This document shows, piece by piece, positions 36,819-45,921 of a stretch of 64,000 bases of DNA. The DNA lies in NCBI GenBank assembly GCA_020629515.1, contig JAHDDE010000003.1, forward strand, positions 62,001 through 126,000, in the 5' to 3' direction. The first letter of the stretch is position 1. Every line of letters starts with the position of its first letter. The translations under genes and the position numbers were made by a program. The notes beneath the pieces are model-generated. The model made no database searches. It was given only the letters and a program-made list of their open reading frames with translations, and was not told the origin of the DNA. Source of the stretch: Saprospiraceae bacterium (lineage in GTDB: Bacteria > Bacteroidota > Bacteroidia > Chitinophagales > Saprospiraceae).

Positions 36819-37802
36819 ATGAATCTAAGAACTGAACTAAAATTAGCTGTTTCCCCTAACCAAATTAACCATAATCATACCTTATTATGCGTTGGATCTT
36901 GCTTCAGCGTCAACATAGGCAATAAATTAATAGAAGATAAGTTCAGATGTACAGTTAATCCCTACGGCACACTATACAACCCTATTAGTATTATAAAAAA
37001 TCTAAATGGTGCTATAAATTCAATTGCGATTGATCAACAAAAAATTGTACAACGAGACTCTTTGTTTTACCATTTTGACTTTCATAGTGATATATGTGCA
37101 GATAGTATATCTCAACTTTCAGACGATATCATTAACATTCAGAATCAAACTCGTGAGTCGTTATCAAAAGCTGACTATCTAATACTCACTTTTGGCAGCT
37201 CCTATGTCTTTAGATATCATGACCATAATTTTATTGTAGCCAATTGTCACAAAATTGATAATCAAAAGTTTTCGCGAATACTCTTAGATAAGAAGGCTAT
37301 TGTCGATGACTTCAATGAATTAATAGTCGCACTTAAAAAATTTAATCAACATTTGAAAATTATCCTCACAGTCAGCCCAGTTAGACATATGAGAGATGGG
37401 TTAATCTTTAACAATTTGAGTAAATCCATTCTTATACAGGCGTGCCATGAACTAAAAGATACCCATGAGCAAATAGAATACTTTCCATCTTATGAGTTGG
37501 TACTTGATGATCTAAGGGATTATAGATTTTATAAGGAGGATTTAATTCATCCAAGTGATCTGGCTATAAATTACATCTATGACAAATTCAGTTATAAATA
37601 CTTTGATAGTAAGACAACTAATAATATTCAGAAAATCAAAAAGATTATTCAGGCAATAAGACATAAGCCTTTTAAACCTAACTCTCCAGAACACCAAATC
37701 TTTATCCAAAAACAAGTTTCTATAGCAGAGCAATTAAGCGATCAAATTGGGATAGACTTTACTACAGAAATCAATCAACTCAAATCTTTTGTCCTAAATT
37801 AA
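36819..37802 (+). CDS. GSCFA domain protein
   Basis: The 327-residue protein shows the family name motif as LLCVGSCFSVNIGNKL and then NPYGTLYNPISI, with LTFGSSYVFR and the closing HPSDLAINYIYDKF. GSCFA proteins resemble SGNH/GDSL hydrolases, the Ser in GSCF and the HPSD pair being the likely catalytic set; substrate unknown. The ATG at 36819 (MNLRTELKL) is preferred to one eight codons earlier because the family usually begins close to this point. Convergent with the amidohydrolase, overlapping by nine bases. Confidence 0.88.
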   Translation: MNLRTELKLAVSPNQINHNHTLLCVGSCFSVNIGNKLIEDKFRCTVNPYGTLYNPISIIKNLNGAINSIAIDQQKIVQRDSLFYHFDFHSDICADSISQLSDDIINIQNQTRESLSKADYLILTFGSSYVFRYHDHNFIVANCHKIDNQKFSRILLDKKAIVDDFNELIVALKKFNQHLKIILTVSPVRHMRDGLIFNNLSKSILIQACHELKDTHEQIEYFPSYELVLDDLRDYRFYKEDLIHPSDLAINYIYDKFSYKYFDSKTTNNIQKIKKIIQAIRHKPFKPNSPEHQIFIQKQVSIAEQLSDQIGIDFTTEINQLKSFVLN

Positions 37803-38972
37803 TTTCTTTACTCCCTTTGCTTCTGAAAGGTTGAACCCTTCGTCGGTAATTTTTATATCAATCAAATTTAGACCCGGTGTTTTACCTATTTCTATACTTC
37901 CTAATTGATTATCATAACCTAATGCTGAGGCCCCATTGATTGTGGCCCATCTAATGATTTCCAAATCATCTACAAATGATTGATATTTTTTAATAGTCAT
38001 CATTTCAGATAAAATACACAATGTCCAATTACTTGAGAGGCTGTCGGTACCTATACAAAGACGAGCATCGGAGTTGATAAATCTTTCGTATCGAGGCAAT
38101 TTATTCTCTATGTATAGATTGGCATTTGGACATGTAACCCAATAAACATAATCACTCCAACCATGAGCTCTTTCTATATCAGCTATATTGGTTTGTGTAT
38201 TATGTACAAAAAGTGTTTTTTGATTAGGGTCCATATTATCGATGGCATAACGAATTGAATTTTGACCAATAGGCTCGAACCTATCAAGACTTATGTCAAA
38301 ATCTCTATAAAAATCAATGAATGCTCCAGTTTTATTTAGAAACAACTCATTTTCAGCAGCTAGCTCTTGGTTATGTATACTTACGGTACTTTGGGCATCA
38401 TTCGTTTGATTGATGAGAGAAAATAACTTTTGAGATACAGAATATGGAGCGTGTGGAACTACGCTTTTTTTATTTTTAGCTGCGACAGACTGTTGATTAT
38501 ATACCTCCATATAATTTTCGAAAGTCGTTTGAGCACTTTCTTCTTGAAGAAAATCAAACATCTCAACAAAAGTATAATAGCATATTGGAGAATTGTCTTT
38601 TACTCCCTTAGTATCGATTTTATTAGAAATATCTCCTACTGCTACAATTCCATTATTAAGCATTAAAAGGTCAGCTTCTTTTATTTTTTGATCGATTATG
38701 TCCTGAGGAAAATCTCTCAATGTAACCACTCCCTTGATAAAAGGAATCAATCCCGTCCCGGTCTGAATCTCTCCTTGTAAATGTGACAACTCCAAATGAC
38801 AGTGCGCATTGACGAATCCTGGAGTAATGATCCCATCGTAATGCTCGATATCTCTACTACCGTCATTTGGTCTTATATGTAGTATTTCGCCCACATCGCT
38901 AACAACAATGTGATGATTTTTTAATGGAGCCGTAGAATTTGTGATAATTAACTCAGCTGACAACTTTCGCAT
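37794..38972 (-). CDS. Amidohydrolase family metal-dependent deaminase-like enzyme
   Basis: The 392-residue enzyme carries the metal-binding start GFVNAHCHLELSHL, a later His in VPHAPYSVS and SIHNQE, and the aspartate in LCIGTDSLSSNW, all typical of the chlorohydrolase/cytosine-deaminase group of amidohydrolases. A deaminase of a purine-like or thio-adenosine substrate is possible. The start codon at 38972 overlaps the stop of the GbsR-like gene as TAATG, so coupled translation is likely; an earlier ATG (38999) would overlap more. Confidence 0.85.
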   Translation of the reverse strand: MRKLSAELIITNSTAPLKNHHIVVSDVGEILHIRPNDGSRDIEHYDGIITPGFVNAHCHLELSHLQGEIQTGTGLIPFIKGVVTLRDFPQDIIDQKIKEADLLMLNNGIVAVGDISNKIDTKGVKDNSPICYYTFVEMFDFLQEESAQTTFENYMEVYNQQSVAAKNKKSVVPHAPYSVSQKLFSLINQTNDAQSTVSIHNQELAAENELFLNKTGAFIDFYRDFDISLDRFEPIGQNSIRYAIDNMDPNQKTLFVHNTQTNIADIERAHGWSDYVYWVTCPNANLYIENKLPRYERFINSDARLCIGTDSLSSNWTLCILSEMMTIKKYQSFVDDLEIIRWATINGASALGYDNQLGSIEIGKTPGLNLIDIKITDEGFNLSEAKGVKKLI

Positions 38973-39463
38973 TACCGCATCATGATTTTTGATAGCCATT
39001 CCAACTTAGTACTTGTTAATGCATCAAAAGCATGATCCACTTTTTTGCTATATGCATTTAGCTGATTCATCATTTTACAAAATTCATCAGAATCGTCACA
39101 CTTGGGCTTAACAACCTTAAGGTCATCTAATAATTGCAGCAAAGGATCGAATTCTTTTTTCTTTCTATTTTCCACTATTATCCTGAACACCTTGCCCAGA
39201 TCCTTCTCGGCCAGATAATAGTCCTTTCGACATCCTGTTTTTGATTTTTTCTCTATGAGTCGCCAATCCAATAGAGCCCTTAAGTTCATGTTTACATTAC
39301 CTCTGGATATTTGCAATTCTTCCATTATATCATCAGCACATAAGGCACTTTTGGATATTAATAGAAGTGCATGTATCTGTCCCATAGCTTTATTTACTCC
39401 CCAACTATTGCAGAGAATACCCCATTCATGCACAAATTTATTTCGAGCTTCAAGCAGGTTCAT
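38972..39463 (-). CDS. GbsR/MarR family transcriptional regulator
   Basis: The 163-residue protein has the N-terminal signature FVHEWGILCNSWGVNKAMGQ of GbsR-like MarR proteins and a winged helix-turn-helix at about 40-95 (CADDIMEELQISRGNVNMNL, then RLIEKKSKTGCRKDYY). Its role is probably repression of neighbouring genes; the amidohydrolase is translationally coupled to it. Several Cys residues (18, 42, 78, 122, 129) might allow redox sensing, but this is speculation. Confidence 0.9.
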   Translation of the reverse strand: MNLLEARNKFVHEWGILCNSWGVNKAMGQIHALLLISKSALCADDIMEELQISRGNVNMNLRALLDWRLIEKKSKTGCRKDYYLAEKDLGKVFRIIVENRKKKEFDPLLQLLDDLKVVKPKCDDSDEFCKMMNQLNAYSKKVDHAFDALTSTKLEWLSKIMMR

Positions 39464-39523
39464 AGTTTCTTACTTCGTAATTACAAGCACAGAAAATGAA
39501 CATTGTTTAAAATAATAAGGATT

Positions 39524-41530
39524 TTATCCTTTAAATACTCTAATATCTTGTATTACATCTCCTTGTTGAATGCGATGTACTACCTCCATCCCTTTGATAA
39601 CTTTACCAAAAATTGTATAACGACCATCAAGATGAGGTGTTGGACTGTGTGTAATAAACCATTGTGCTGATTCTGTATCTGGCCCAGCAGAGGCCATTCC
39701 TATATAACCCTCATTATCATAATGCTCCATATTGAATTCAGACCGTATACTATAATCCAAACTACCATAACCATCACCCCTTGTACAACCTGCCTGTACA
39801 ACAAAATTAGGGACTACACGATGAAATGTATTGCCATCATAAAAATCGGATTCAATTAATTTTATAAAATTAGCCACACTCCCAGGTGCGCTTTTAGGGT
39901 ACACTTCTATCTCTAACTGGCCTTGAGAGGTTACCACGTATATACGGGTAGAATCTGATAAAGTATTTAACATATTCCAATCGATCGGATGGTTATAATC
40001 CAATGCTTCTTGTACGAATTCTCTGTCTTCGAGATAAGCTAAAGTTCTTTGTAATTCAATTTTCGTTTCTACCTCCTGTGGTACTTTCATTTTTCTGATA
40101 GCGGCTCTAAGAGGCTCTTTTTCTATTACCTCTTCTTTCAATTGGAGATTAGCATCTCTTAGTAGATTGGCAGCAGTAGCCATCGCACCAATATTATTAG
40201 AATTGAATACATTCATCAGATATTTAGTAATATCTCCTCTGACCTGTTTTTGTCCTAGTCTCGTCGGATAAGTCCTATCAAATTTGTTACTCGTCAATAT
40301 ATTCCTAAATGCTAAGACCCCATTTGTCGCTACTACTTGATCACCAGATTCTAATGCTTGCTCATAGATAAGTTTATAATTCAATGGATCTTGAGACAAT
40401 GCATCTATAAAAGCAGTCTTTTCATATATAGTTAAGCTTTTACCCAAATCATCAACTATTTGAGAAGTCAATGATTTGCGAGTATTGTAATAATAATAAG
40501 GCATGGACCTTCCTGCTCCAGATAATAGGTTTGCTCTTATTATTGGATCATTTTGTGATACTGCCACTTGTATCAGATTACGAGCATCTTGTGCATCACA
40601 TTGTGATTTGATAATTTCTGACGTTGTGATGGCTACAGAACGATTGTCGTCAGACAAATAATTGATGATACTATCTCTATAGAGTTGATAAGGGTAATTA
40701 GCTAAAGCCCTAATTCCATTTATTTTGACCCTATAATCTTCATCTTGTTTTATTTTCTCTAAGATCGTAGGAAGTTGGGTTACATCTTTGCTTCTGGCCA
40801 AAGGTACTATTAATGACATCCTTATTCTTGGATCTTGAGCATCTGACAATACTGTATTAATTGAATTTATATGATCTGTTAAATCTATTCCCTTCATGCG
40901 ATATAGATAGTTTGCCGCCATTACTCTGGCCTCCACTGGATTTTTTTCATCCTTTAGCAGGTCAACTATTTTCTGCGTACCACTAGAAGTTGTAATTCCT
41001 CTTAACCCGAATTGATATAGACCTCTTGATAGTCCCAAAAGTAATTTGTCATCTTGGTGAGTATAAGACGATACACTTGCTAATAGATCAAGGGTTTTTT
41101 CCGTTCCAACTTTTCCTACTGCCTCTAATATCGCCATCCTTATCGCAGAGTTAGCATCTGCTGTATCCTGCTTTGCAAAAGCATCAATTAGCAGACTTTC
41201 TGCCATTGGCGAACCGCTTTGTCCCAACGCATATGCGGCATTCTCTCTGATATAATTAGATGGATCGCTGACCAACAATCCAGATAAATCCTCCAATACC
41301 GAAGTATCCTTTATAGATCCAAACGATTCTACTGCCAAGAACCTTTTTTCGTAATTAGAATCTTTAAGATACGTAGCCAATAAATCAGCTCTTCTTTTAT
41401 CCCTAAGATCTACTATGGCCTGAAGTTCGGCGTTACCCCAATCTATATTTGGAGCACCCAACTTTTCAGATTCAGGTGGAACACAAGAGTAGATGCTCAA
41501 AAATATAAGAAATAGCAAAATTTTCTTCAT
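39524..41530 (-). CDS. Lipoprotein with HEAT repeats and C-terminal cyclophilin domain
   Basis: The 668-residue protein has a lipoprotein signal ending IYSC (Cys16), an alpha-solenoid of HEAT-like repeats (about 35-480; for example VLEDLSGLLVSDPSNYIREN followed by AAYALGQSG) and a cyclophilin-type peptidyl-prolyl isomerase at about 525-668 (NFIKLIESDFYDGNTFHRVV, FVVQAGCTRGDG, SAQWFITHSPTPHLDG). The catalytic Arg is present in FHRVV. An envelope-bound folding factor with a protein-binding solenoid is inferred. It follows the epimerase gene by 65 bases on the same strand. Confidence 0.9.
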   Translation of the reverse strand: MKKILLFLIFLSIYSCVPPESEKLGAPNIDWGNAELQAIVDLRDKRRADLLATYLKDSNYEKRFLAVESFGSIKDTSVLEDLSGLLVSDPSNYIRENAAYALGQSGSPMAESLLIDAFAKQDTADANSAIRMAILEAVGKVGTEKTLDLLASVSSYTHQDDKLLLGLSRGLYQFGLRGITTSSGTQKIVDLLKDEKNPVEARVMAANYLYRMKGIDLTDHINSINTVLSDAQDPRIRMSLIVPLARSKDVTQLPTILEKIKQDEDYRVKINGIRALANYPYQLYRDSIINYLSDDNRSVAITTSEIIKSQCDAQDARNLIQVAVSQNDPIIRANLLSGAGRSMPYYYYNTRKSLTSQIVDDLGKSLTIYEKTAFIDALSQDPLNYKLIYEQALESGDQVVATNGVLAFRNILTSNKFDRTYPTRLGQKQVRGDITKYLMNVFNSNNIGAMATAANLLRDANLQLKEEVIEKEPLRAAIRKMKVPQEVETKIELQRTLAYLEDREFVQEALDYNHPIDWNMLNTLSDSTRIYVVTSQGQLEIEVYPKSAPGSVANFIKLIESDFYDGNTFHRVVPNFVVQAGCTRGDGYGSLDYSIRSEFNMEHYDNEGYIGMASAGPDTESAQWFITHSPTPHLDGRYTIFGKVIKGMEVVHRIQQGDVIQDIRVFKG

Positions 41531-41595
41531 ATCAAGTATTGTAATGGTGCTTCTGACCAGCTTAGAAGAGACAAATATAAGTCGATATACCTCGG

Positions 41596-42606
41596 CTATT
41601 CTATATCGAAAATAGAATATGATCTATTATTTCTTTTTGCCTCGACAAAAGCTTTTGAACAATCCCTGATGGTGGATTGGATGCTATGATATTGCATAGA
41701 TATTAACTCTTTGGATAATTGATTGTCATACTCAAGATGAAGATTAGAAATCCTGAGCGCCTCAGGATATACCCTCTGGTCAAAATGAAACCAGGCATTA
41801 AGTCTTGAGTAAATCTTGGCTAACAAAAATGAGACACCAGTTAAAGGTTTAGTGGGTCCAGTCACATCGATCATTTGAGCAATAGAATGAGATAACTCCT
41901 CTATCGAAATATTGCCAGCTGAACAGACAACTTTCTTCCCATCGCCATCACTATGCTGTACTAATTTAACAATACATCGAGCCAGATCTCTGACGTCCAC
42001 AAGTCCATTACTCCCCATGGGATAGTAACTTATTCCTTTGGCGATCTCAGCTGTTATAGAAGTATAGGCTTCGGTATACCCTGCTCCCATCACCATAGGT
42101 GGAGCTACGATCGCCACATTCAACCCCTCAGCTTTACCTCTCCAAACTTCTTGTTCACCCAGATATTTGCTCAAGGCATAATTTGATTTGATAGGTCCAT
42201 CACTCCATTGAGTTTCTTCGCCAATCTTTTTATTTGGATGGTATCCCATTGCAATTGTAGAGCTTACATAGATCAGTTTTTTGATTGAATGAGAGAGGCA
42301 AGAATTTACAACATTGGCCGTTCCATCCACATTGACAGCAAAAATTCGATTCTTATCTTTAGGCTTCATAGAGATCAATGCCGCAGCATGAATAACTATA
42401 TCATGTCCCTCAATAGCTTCATCCAGACCTATTACATCTTCGATATCACAATCTATCCAATTAATCGAAGCAGATATATCCTTGACTAAACTTAAGTCTG
42501 ATTGTGCTCTTTTTATAGCAGTGATAGAAAGACTGTCCTCCCTAACCAATGTTCTCAAAACATATGCTCCAATAAAACCAGTACCTCCTGTTATGAAAAC
42601 TTTCAA
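41596..42606 (-). CDS. NAD(P)-dependent epimerase/dehydratase family protein
   Basis: The 336-residue extended SDR has the nucleotide motif GGTGFIGAYV at residues 7-16, the serine region LIYVSSTIAMG and the active Tyr-x3-Lys in NYALSKYLGE. It resembles dihydroflavonol-reductase-like or sterol-dehydrogenase-like SDRs. The substrate is unknown. The gene lies between anmK and the HEAT-cyclophilin gene, each about 65 bases away, and may share their transcript. Confidence 0.88.
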   Translation of the reverse strand: MKVFITGGTGFIGAYVLRTLVREDSLSITAIKRAQSDLSLVKDISASINWIDCDIEDVIGLDEAIEGHDIVIHAAALISMKPKDKNRIFAVNVDGTANVVNSCLSHSIKKLIYVSSTIAMGYHPNKKIGEETQWSDGPIKSNYALSKYLGEQEVWRGKAEGLNVAIVAPPMVMGAGYTEAYTSITAEIAKGISYYPMGSNGLVDVRDLARCIVKLVQHSDGDGKKVVCSAGNISIEELSHSIAQMIDVTGPTKPLTGVSFLLAKIYSRLNAWFHFDQRVYPEALRISNLHLEYDNQLSKELISMQYHSIQSTIRDCSKAFVEAKRNNRSYSIFDIE

Positions 42607-42672
42607 TTAAATCATTTGAATTCAAAAAAGAAACAATCTTTCTCTTAATGAGATCACAAAAAGATGAATTAT

Positions 42673-43740
42673 TTAAGGTAAATATAGTGCACCTCCTATT
42701 GTTTCTTTTGATGCCCCTGTGACTGAAGGTATATTATTAGCTACTTTTTGAGCCCTAAGAAAACCCATAAGACACATCAAGATAGCTTCTTTCATGTCTA
42801 CAATTTCTTTTTTGGGTTTATGAATAGCCACGTCTACACTTGTATATTCATCAATCAATTGCATCAAAAAATCATTATGAGCTCCTCCTCCTGTTATGAA
42901 AATAGAATTTTTGGCTCCCGCTAATCGATTAACCCTGATATGTTCGGCTATGGTTTGAGCCATAAATTCAGTTGAAGTCCTTAATGCATCTCTTACCGAT
43001 ATCTCCAAATCTTCAATTTTCTTGTAAAATCTTTTTTTGATCCAGTTATTATCCAATGATTTGGGGCCTTGTATTTTAAAATATTTCATGTTATTCCATT
43101 GACTCAATAGTCTATCATTTACTTTACCCATTCTGGCATTATAGCCTTCAGGATCATAGACTAATCCTAACTCATTGGCCAATCTATTGAGTACTTGATT
43201 GCATGGACATACATCGTAAGCCAATATTTTATCTCCTTCATGAATACTGATATTAGCAATCCCTCCAAGATTTAGAAAAAATCTATGTTCAGCAAATAAG
43301 TATTTTTCTGCTATTGGTGCAATCGGTGCTCCCTGTCCACCCAAAGCTATATCGTTCATTCTGAAATCACATATAGTTGGGATACCAGATATTGCGGCTA
43401 TGGTTCCGCCATTTCCAACCTGAAGGCTATAGCCCTCCTGTGGATGATGCAATACCGTATGTCCGTGCGATGAGATATAATCAATTGGCGTCAATACATT
43501 TTGACCTATTTCAGCCACACAAGATGCCGTAAATTTAGCAATCATATTGTCAACTGTGAGTATCTCATCGATTGAGGCCTCTCGGATGTTTTTAAGCCTA
43601 CCTTTCAACTCATTTGAAAAAGGGAAAGTATGGTACTTAATTAATTCCCAATTCAGCTTTTCGGATGTTTTGTTAAATTGACAAATAGCTATGTCAAGAC
43701 CATCTAAAGAACTTCCACTCATAGTCCCCGCTATTATCAT
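42673..43740 (-). CDS. anmK: Anhydro-N-acetylmuramic acid kinase
   Basis: AnmK phosphorylates and opens 1,6-anhydro-N-acetylmuramic acid, returning peptidoglycan turnover products to metabolism. The 355-residue protein has the family ATP motif GTMSGSSLDGLDIA at the N-terminus, SHGHTVLHHP, LGGQGAPIAPIAEKYLF, FLNLGGIANIS and ITGGGAHN, in the right order. It is divergent from the TetR efflux operon. Confidence 0.95.
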   Translation of the reverse strand: MIIAGTMSGSSLDGLDIAICQFNKTSEKLNWELIKYHTFPFSNELKGRLKNIREASIDEILTVDNMIAKFTASCVAEIGQNVLTPIDYISSHGHTVLHHPQEGYSLQVGNGGTIAAISGIPTICDFRMNDIALGGQGAPIAPIAEKYLFAEHRFFLNLGGIANISIHEGDKILAYDVCPCNQVLNRLANELGLVYDPEGYNARMGKVNDRLLSQWNNMKYFKIQGPKSLDNNWIKKRFYKKIEDLEISVRDALRTSTEFMAQTIAEHIRVNRLAGAKNSIFITGGGAHNDFLMQLIDEYTSVDVAIHKPKKEIVDMKEAILMCLMGFLRAQKVANNIPSVTGASKETIGGALYLP

Positions 43741-43810
43741 ATATCTCTATTTATAGCAATAAAAAAACTGGCGTTTAAGTAAGTTAATCAATAATTAATA
43801 ATTTTTGCAG

Positions 43811-43859
43811 AAACTTTTGAACCTATTTGAGTTTCCAAAGTTTATTTGTCATAATTTTG
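43811..43859 (+). promoter_or_regulatory. Promoter and probable TetR operator of the efflux operon
   Basis: TTTG (43826-43829) and TAATTTTG (43852-43859), 22 bases apart, form a Bacteroidota-type promoter. AAACTTTTGAA (43811-43821) and TTCCAAAGTTT (43833-43843) are inverted arms that match at ten of eleven positions and centre on the -33 element, so a bound repressor would block polymerase. The -7 element ends only four bases before the GTG start. Confidence 0.55.
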
Positions 43860-43863
43860 TTTT

Positions 43864-44475
43864 GTGGACACCACTCAGATTGAAAATATTCAGAACGCCG
43901 CCATGGCACAATTTATGTCACTTGGGATTAGATCAGTATCCATGGACGATATTTCTTCTGGTCTGGGCATATCCAAAAAGACATTATACAAGTACTTTTC
44001 CAATAAGAATCAGCTTGTAGATGTATGTATCACCAACTTCATCGAGCAAGAGAAAAAATTAATGGATCATCTCAAAGTACAATCAATTGATGCTTTAGAC
44101 GAGATGAGGCAATTGGCCCATCATATAATTTCCATATTCAGGACCACCAAGCCAATATTGCTGAATGACTTGCAGAAATACTACAAAGAGGTATGGCAGA
44201 AGGTCAAGAATATGCAGACGGTCTACATCAAAAATCAGATGTCTCTCAATATCGAAAGAGGCAAAAGGGAGGGATTCTATCGCCCAGATATCGATTCCGA
44301 TATTATATCCAATTTATATGTTGAGAAAGCTTGGATAATCTCTGATTATATGAACCAATATCACGGAGAAAAATTAGAAAAAATATTTGAACAGCATTTC
44401 TTATATCATCTCTATGGGATACTATCAGAAAAAGGAATCAATCATTTTAAAAAAATAGAGCTATTCAAGAATTGA
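43864..44475 (+). CDS. TetR/AcrR family transcriptional regulator
   Basis: The 203-residue protein has an N-terminal three-helix DNA-binding domain: IQNAAMAQFMSLGIRSVSMD then SSGLGISKKTLYKYFSNKNQL. The C-terminal part (about 60-203) is the ligand domain, without recognisable specificity. GTG at 43864 is the only start that keeps helix 1; an in-frame stop lies at 43852. It is the first gene of the efflux operon, the TolC-like gene starting five bases after its stop, so it likely represses itself and the pump. Confidence 0.92.
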   Translation: MDTTQIENIQNAAMAQFMSLGIRSVSMDDISSGLGISKKTLYKYFSNKNQLVDVCITNFIEQEKKLMDHLKVQSIDALDEMRQLAHHIISIFRTTKPILLNDLQKYYKEVWQKVKNMQTVYIKNQMSLNIERGKREGFYRPDIDSDIISNLYVEKAWIISDYMNQYHGEKLEKIFEQHFLYHLYGILSEKGINHFKKIELFKN

Positions 44476-44480
44476 CAAGA

Positions 44481-45896
44481 ATGAAACAAATGGTTTTAAG
44501 GGTATTACTTTTCATGCTTATGAGTTCAGGTTATTTTTACGGTCAAGAGACTTTTTCGTTAGGAGAGGCGATCTCTTATGCACTCGACCATCATCCAACT
44601 CTCAGAGTCGCTAAGCTTGATAGCGACAATGCCGTATGGGAATATAAGGAAGCTAAGGCTTACGGAATGCCAAAGTTAAATGGCAACCTAAACTATACTT
44701 ACTTTTATCAGGTCCCGGCCAGTCCTGTTCAAGACTTTATCTCACCTGCTATATATGGTGTATTAATACAAGAACAGGTTACCACCGAAACTGGTACAGT
44801 CTCTCCTGCAGACCTACCCGAATTACAAACGTTCAACTTTACATTTCAGCAAAAGAATAATTTCAGTCTAGGGTTAAATGGGGAGGTTCTTTTATTCGAT
44901 GGCAATTATCTCAAAGGGCTCAAAGCAGCTAAGCTTTTTATCAACCTTGCAGAAAAGCAAATTGAATTGACACAACAAGATATAATCCAGAATGTAGCTC
45001 GGGCGTACCAAAATGTGCTAATAGCAGAAAAAAATATAGAAATCATAGAAAATAATATTAGCACCATAGTAAAGTCCTTGGATGAAGCAAAAATTGTTTA
45101 CGAGAATGGATTCATAGAAGAATTAGATGTAGATAGACTTGAGCTTTCGAAACAAAATCTTGAATTCGAAAAAAAGAAAATTGAAGAAATCATCGATGTC
45201 AGCCATGGGGTACTCAAGTATCAGATGGCGTACCCAAAGGATCAACAAATCGCTCTATCAGAGGATCTCGAAACTGTTGTCAATATCATGACATTGGACT
45301 ATGAACAGTCTGATTCGATAGACTATAAAAATAGAGCAGAATACCGACTTCTTATTGATGCTATCGAATTGGACGAGGCAGATCTTGTAAGAATAAAACA
45401 AGGCTACTATCCTTCGGTCACAGGAAAATTTGGTTATGGTCAAACTCTCCAAAGAAACAATCTGTTTGATGGAAATGAAACTGGATTCTTAGGAAACGGA
45501 TCTGTGGGAATAAGCGCACGAATACCTATTTATGATGGTGGATTTACTAAATCAAAAATTGAACAGAAAAAAATTGAAATCGAAAAGAGAAATATTGAGC
45601 TCTCAGAATTCCAACGGGCAATGACCTTACAGATCATGAACGCCGAAACTCAATATAACAATGCAAAAAGAAGCCTCGAAAATGCAAATAGAAGCCTCGA
45701 ACTCAATGAAAAGATATTCAAAAAAACACGTATAAAATATGCTGAGGGAGTAGGCAGCAGTGTTGAGGTTACTCAAGCGGAAGCCTCGTTATATCAAGCT
45801 CAAGCTACTTATATCAACGCACTATACGATGTATTGAGCTCAAAAACAGAACTGGATATAGCAACAGGAGAGATTTCCAAAAACTTTACTAAATAA
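44481..45896 (+). CDS. TolC family outer-membrane efflux protein
   Basis: The 471-residue protein has a signal peptide cleaved near YGQE and the two internally repeated helical barrels of TolC-like proteins: QNVARAYQNVLIAEKNIEII in the first half and TLQIMNAETQYNNAKRSLEN then YAEGVGSSVEVTQAEASLY in the second. It forms the outer-membrane channel of the tripartite pump. The ATG at 44481 is chosen; the TTG nine bases upstream overlaps the TetR stop. Confidence 0.92.
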   Translation: MKQMVLRVLLFMLMSSGYFYGQETFSLGEAISYALDHHPTLRVAKLDSDNAVWEYKEAKAYGMPKLNGNLNYTYFYQVPASPVQDFISPAIYGVLIQEQVTTETGTVSPADLPELQTFNFTFQQKNNFSLGLNGEVLLFDGNYLKGLKAAKLFINLAEKQIELTQQDIIQNVARAYQNVLIAEKNIEIIENNISTIVKSLDEAKIVYENGFIEELDVDRLELSKQNLEFEKKKIEEIIDVSHGVLKYQMAYPKDQQIALSEDLETVVNIMTLDYEQSDSIDYKNRAEYRLLIDAIELDEADLVRIKQGYYPSVTGKFGYGQTLQRNNLFDGNETGFLGNGSVGISARIPIYDGGFTKSKIEQKKIEIEKRNIELSEFQRAMTLQIMNAETQYNNAKRSLENANRSLELNEKIFKKTRIKYAEGVGSSVEVTQAEASLYQAQATYINALYDVLSSKTELDIATGEISKNFTK

Positions 45897-45921
45897 AATA
45901 TACTTGATCAAAGTCATCGAG

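Noticed and set aside
43805-44020. 71-residue frame overlapping the TetR start
   Set aside because: It lies in another frame of the TetR gene, whose DNA-binding domain is clearly encoded.
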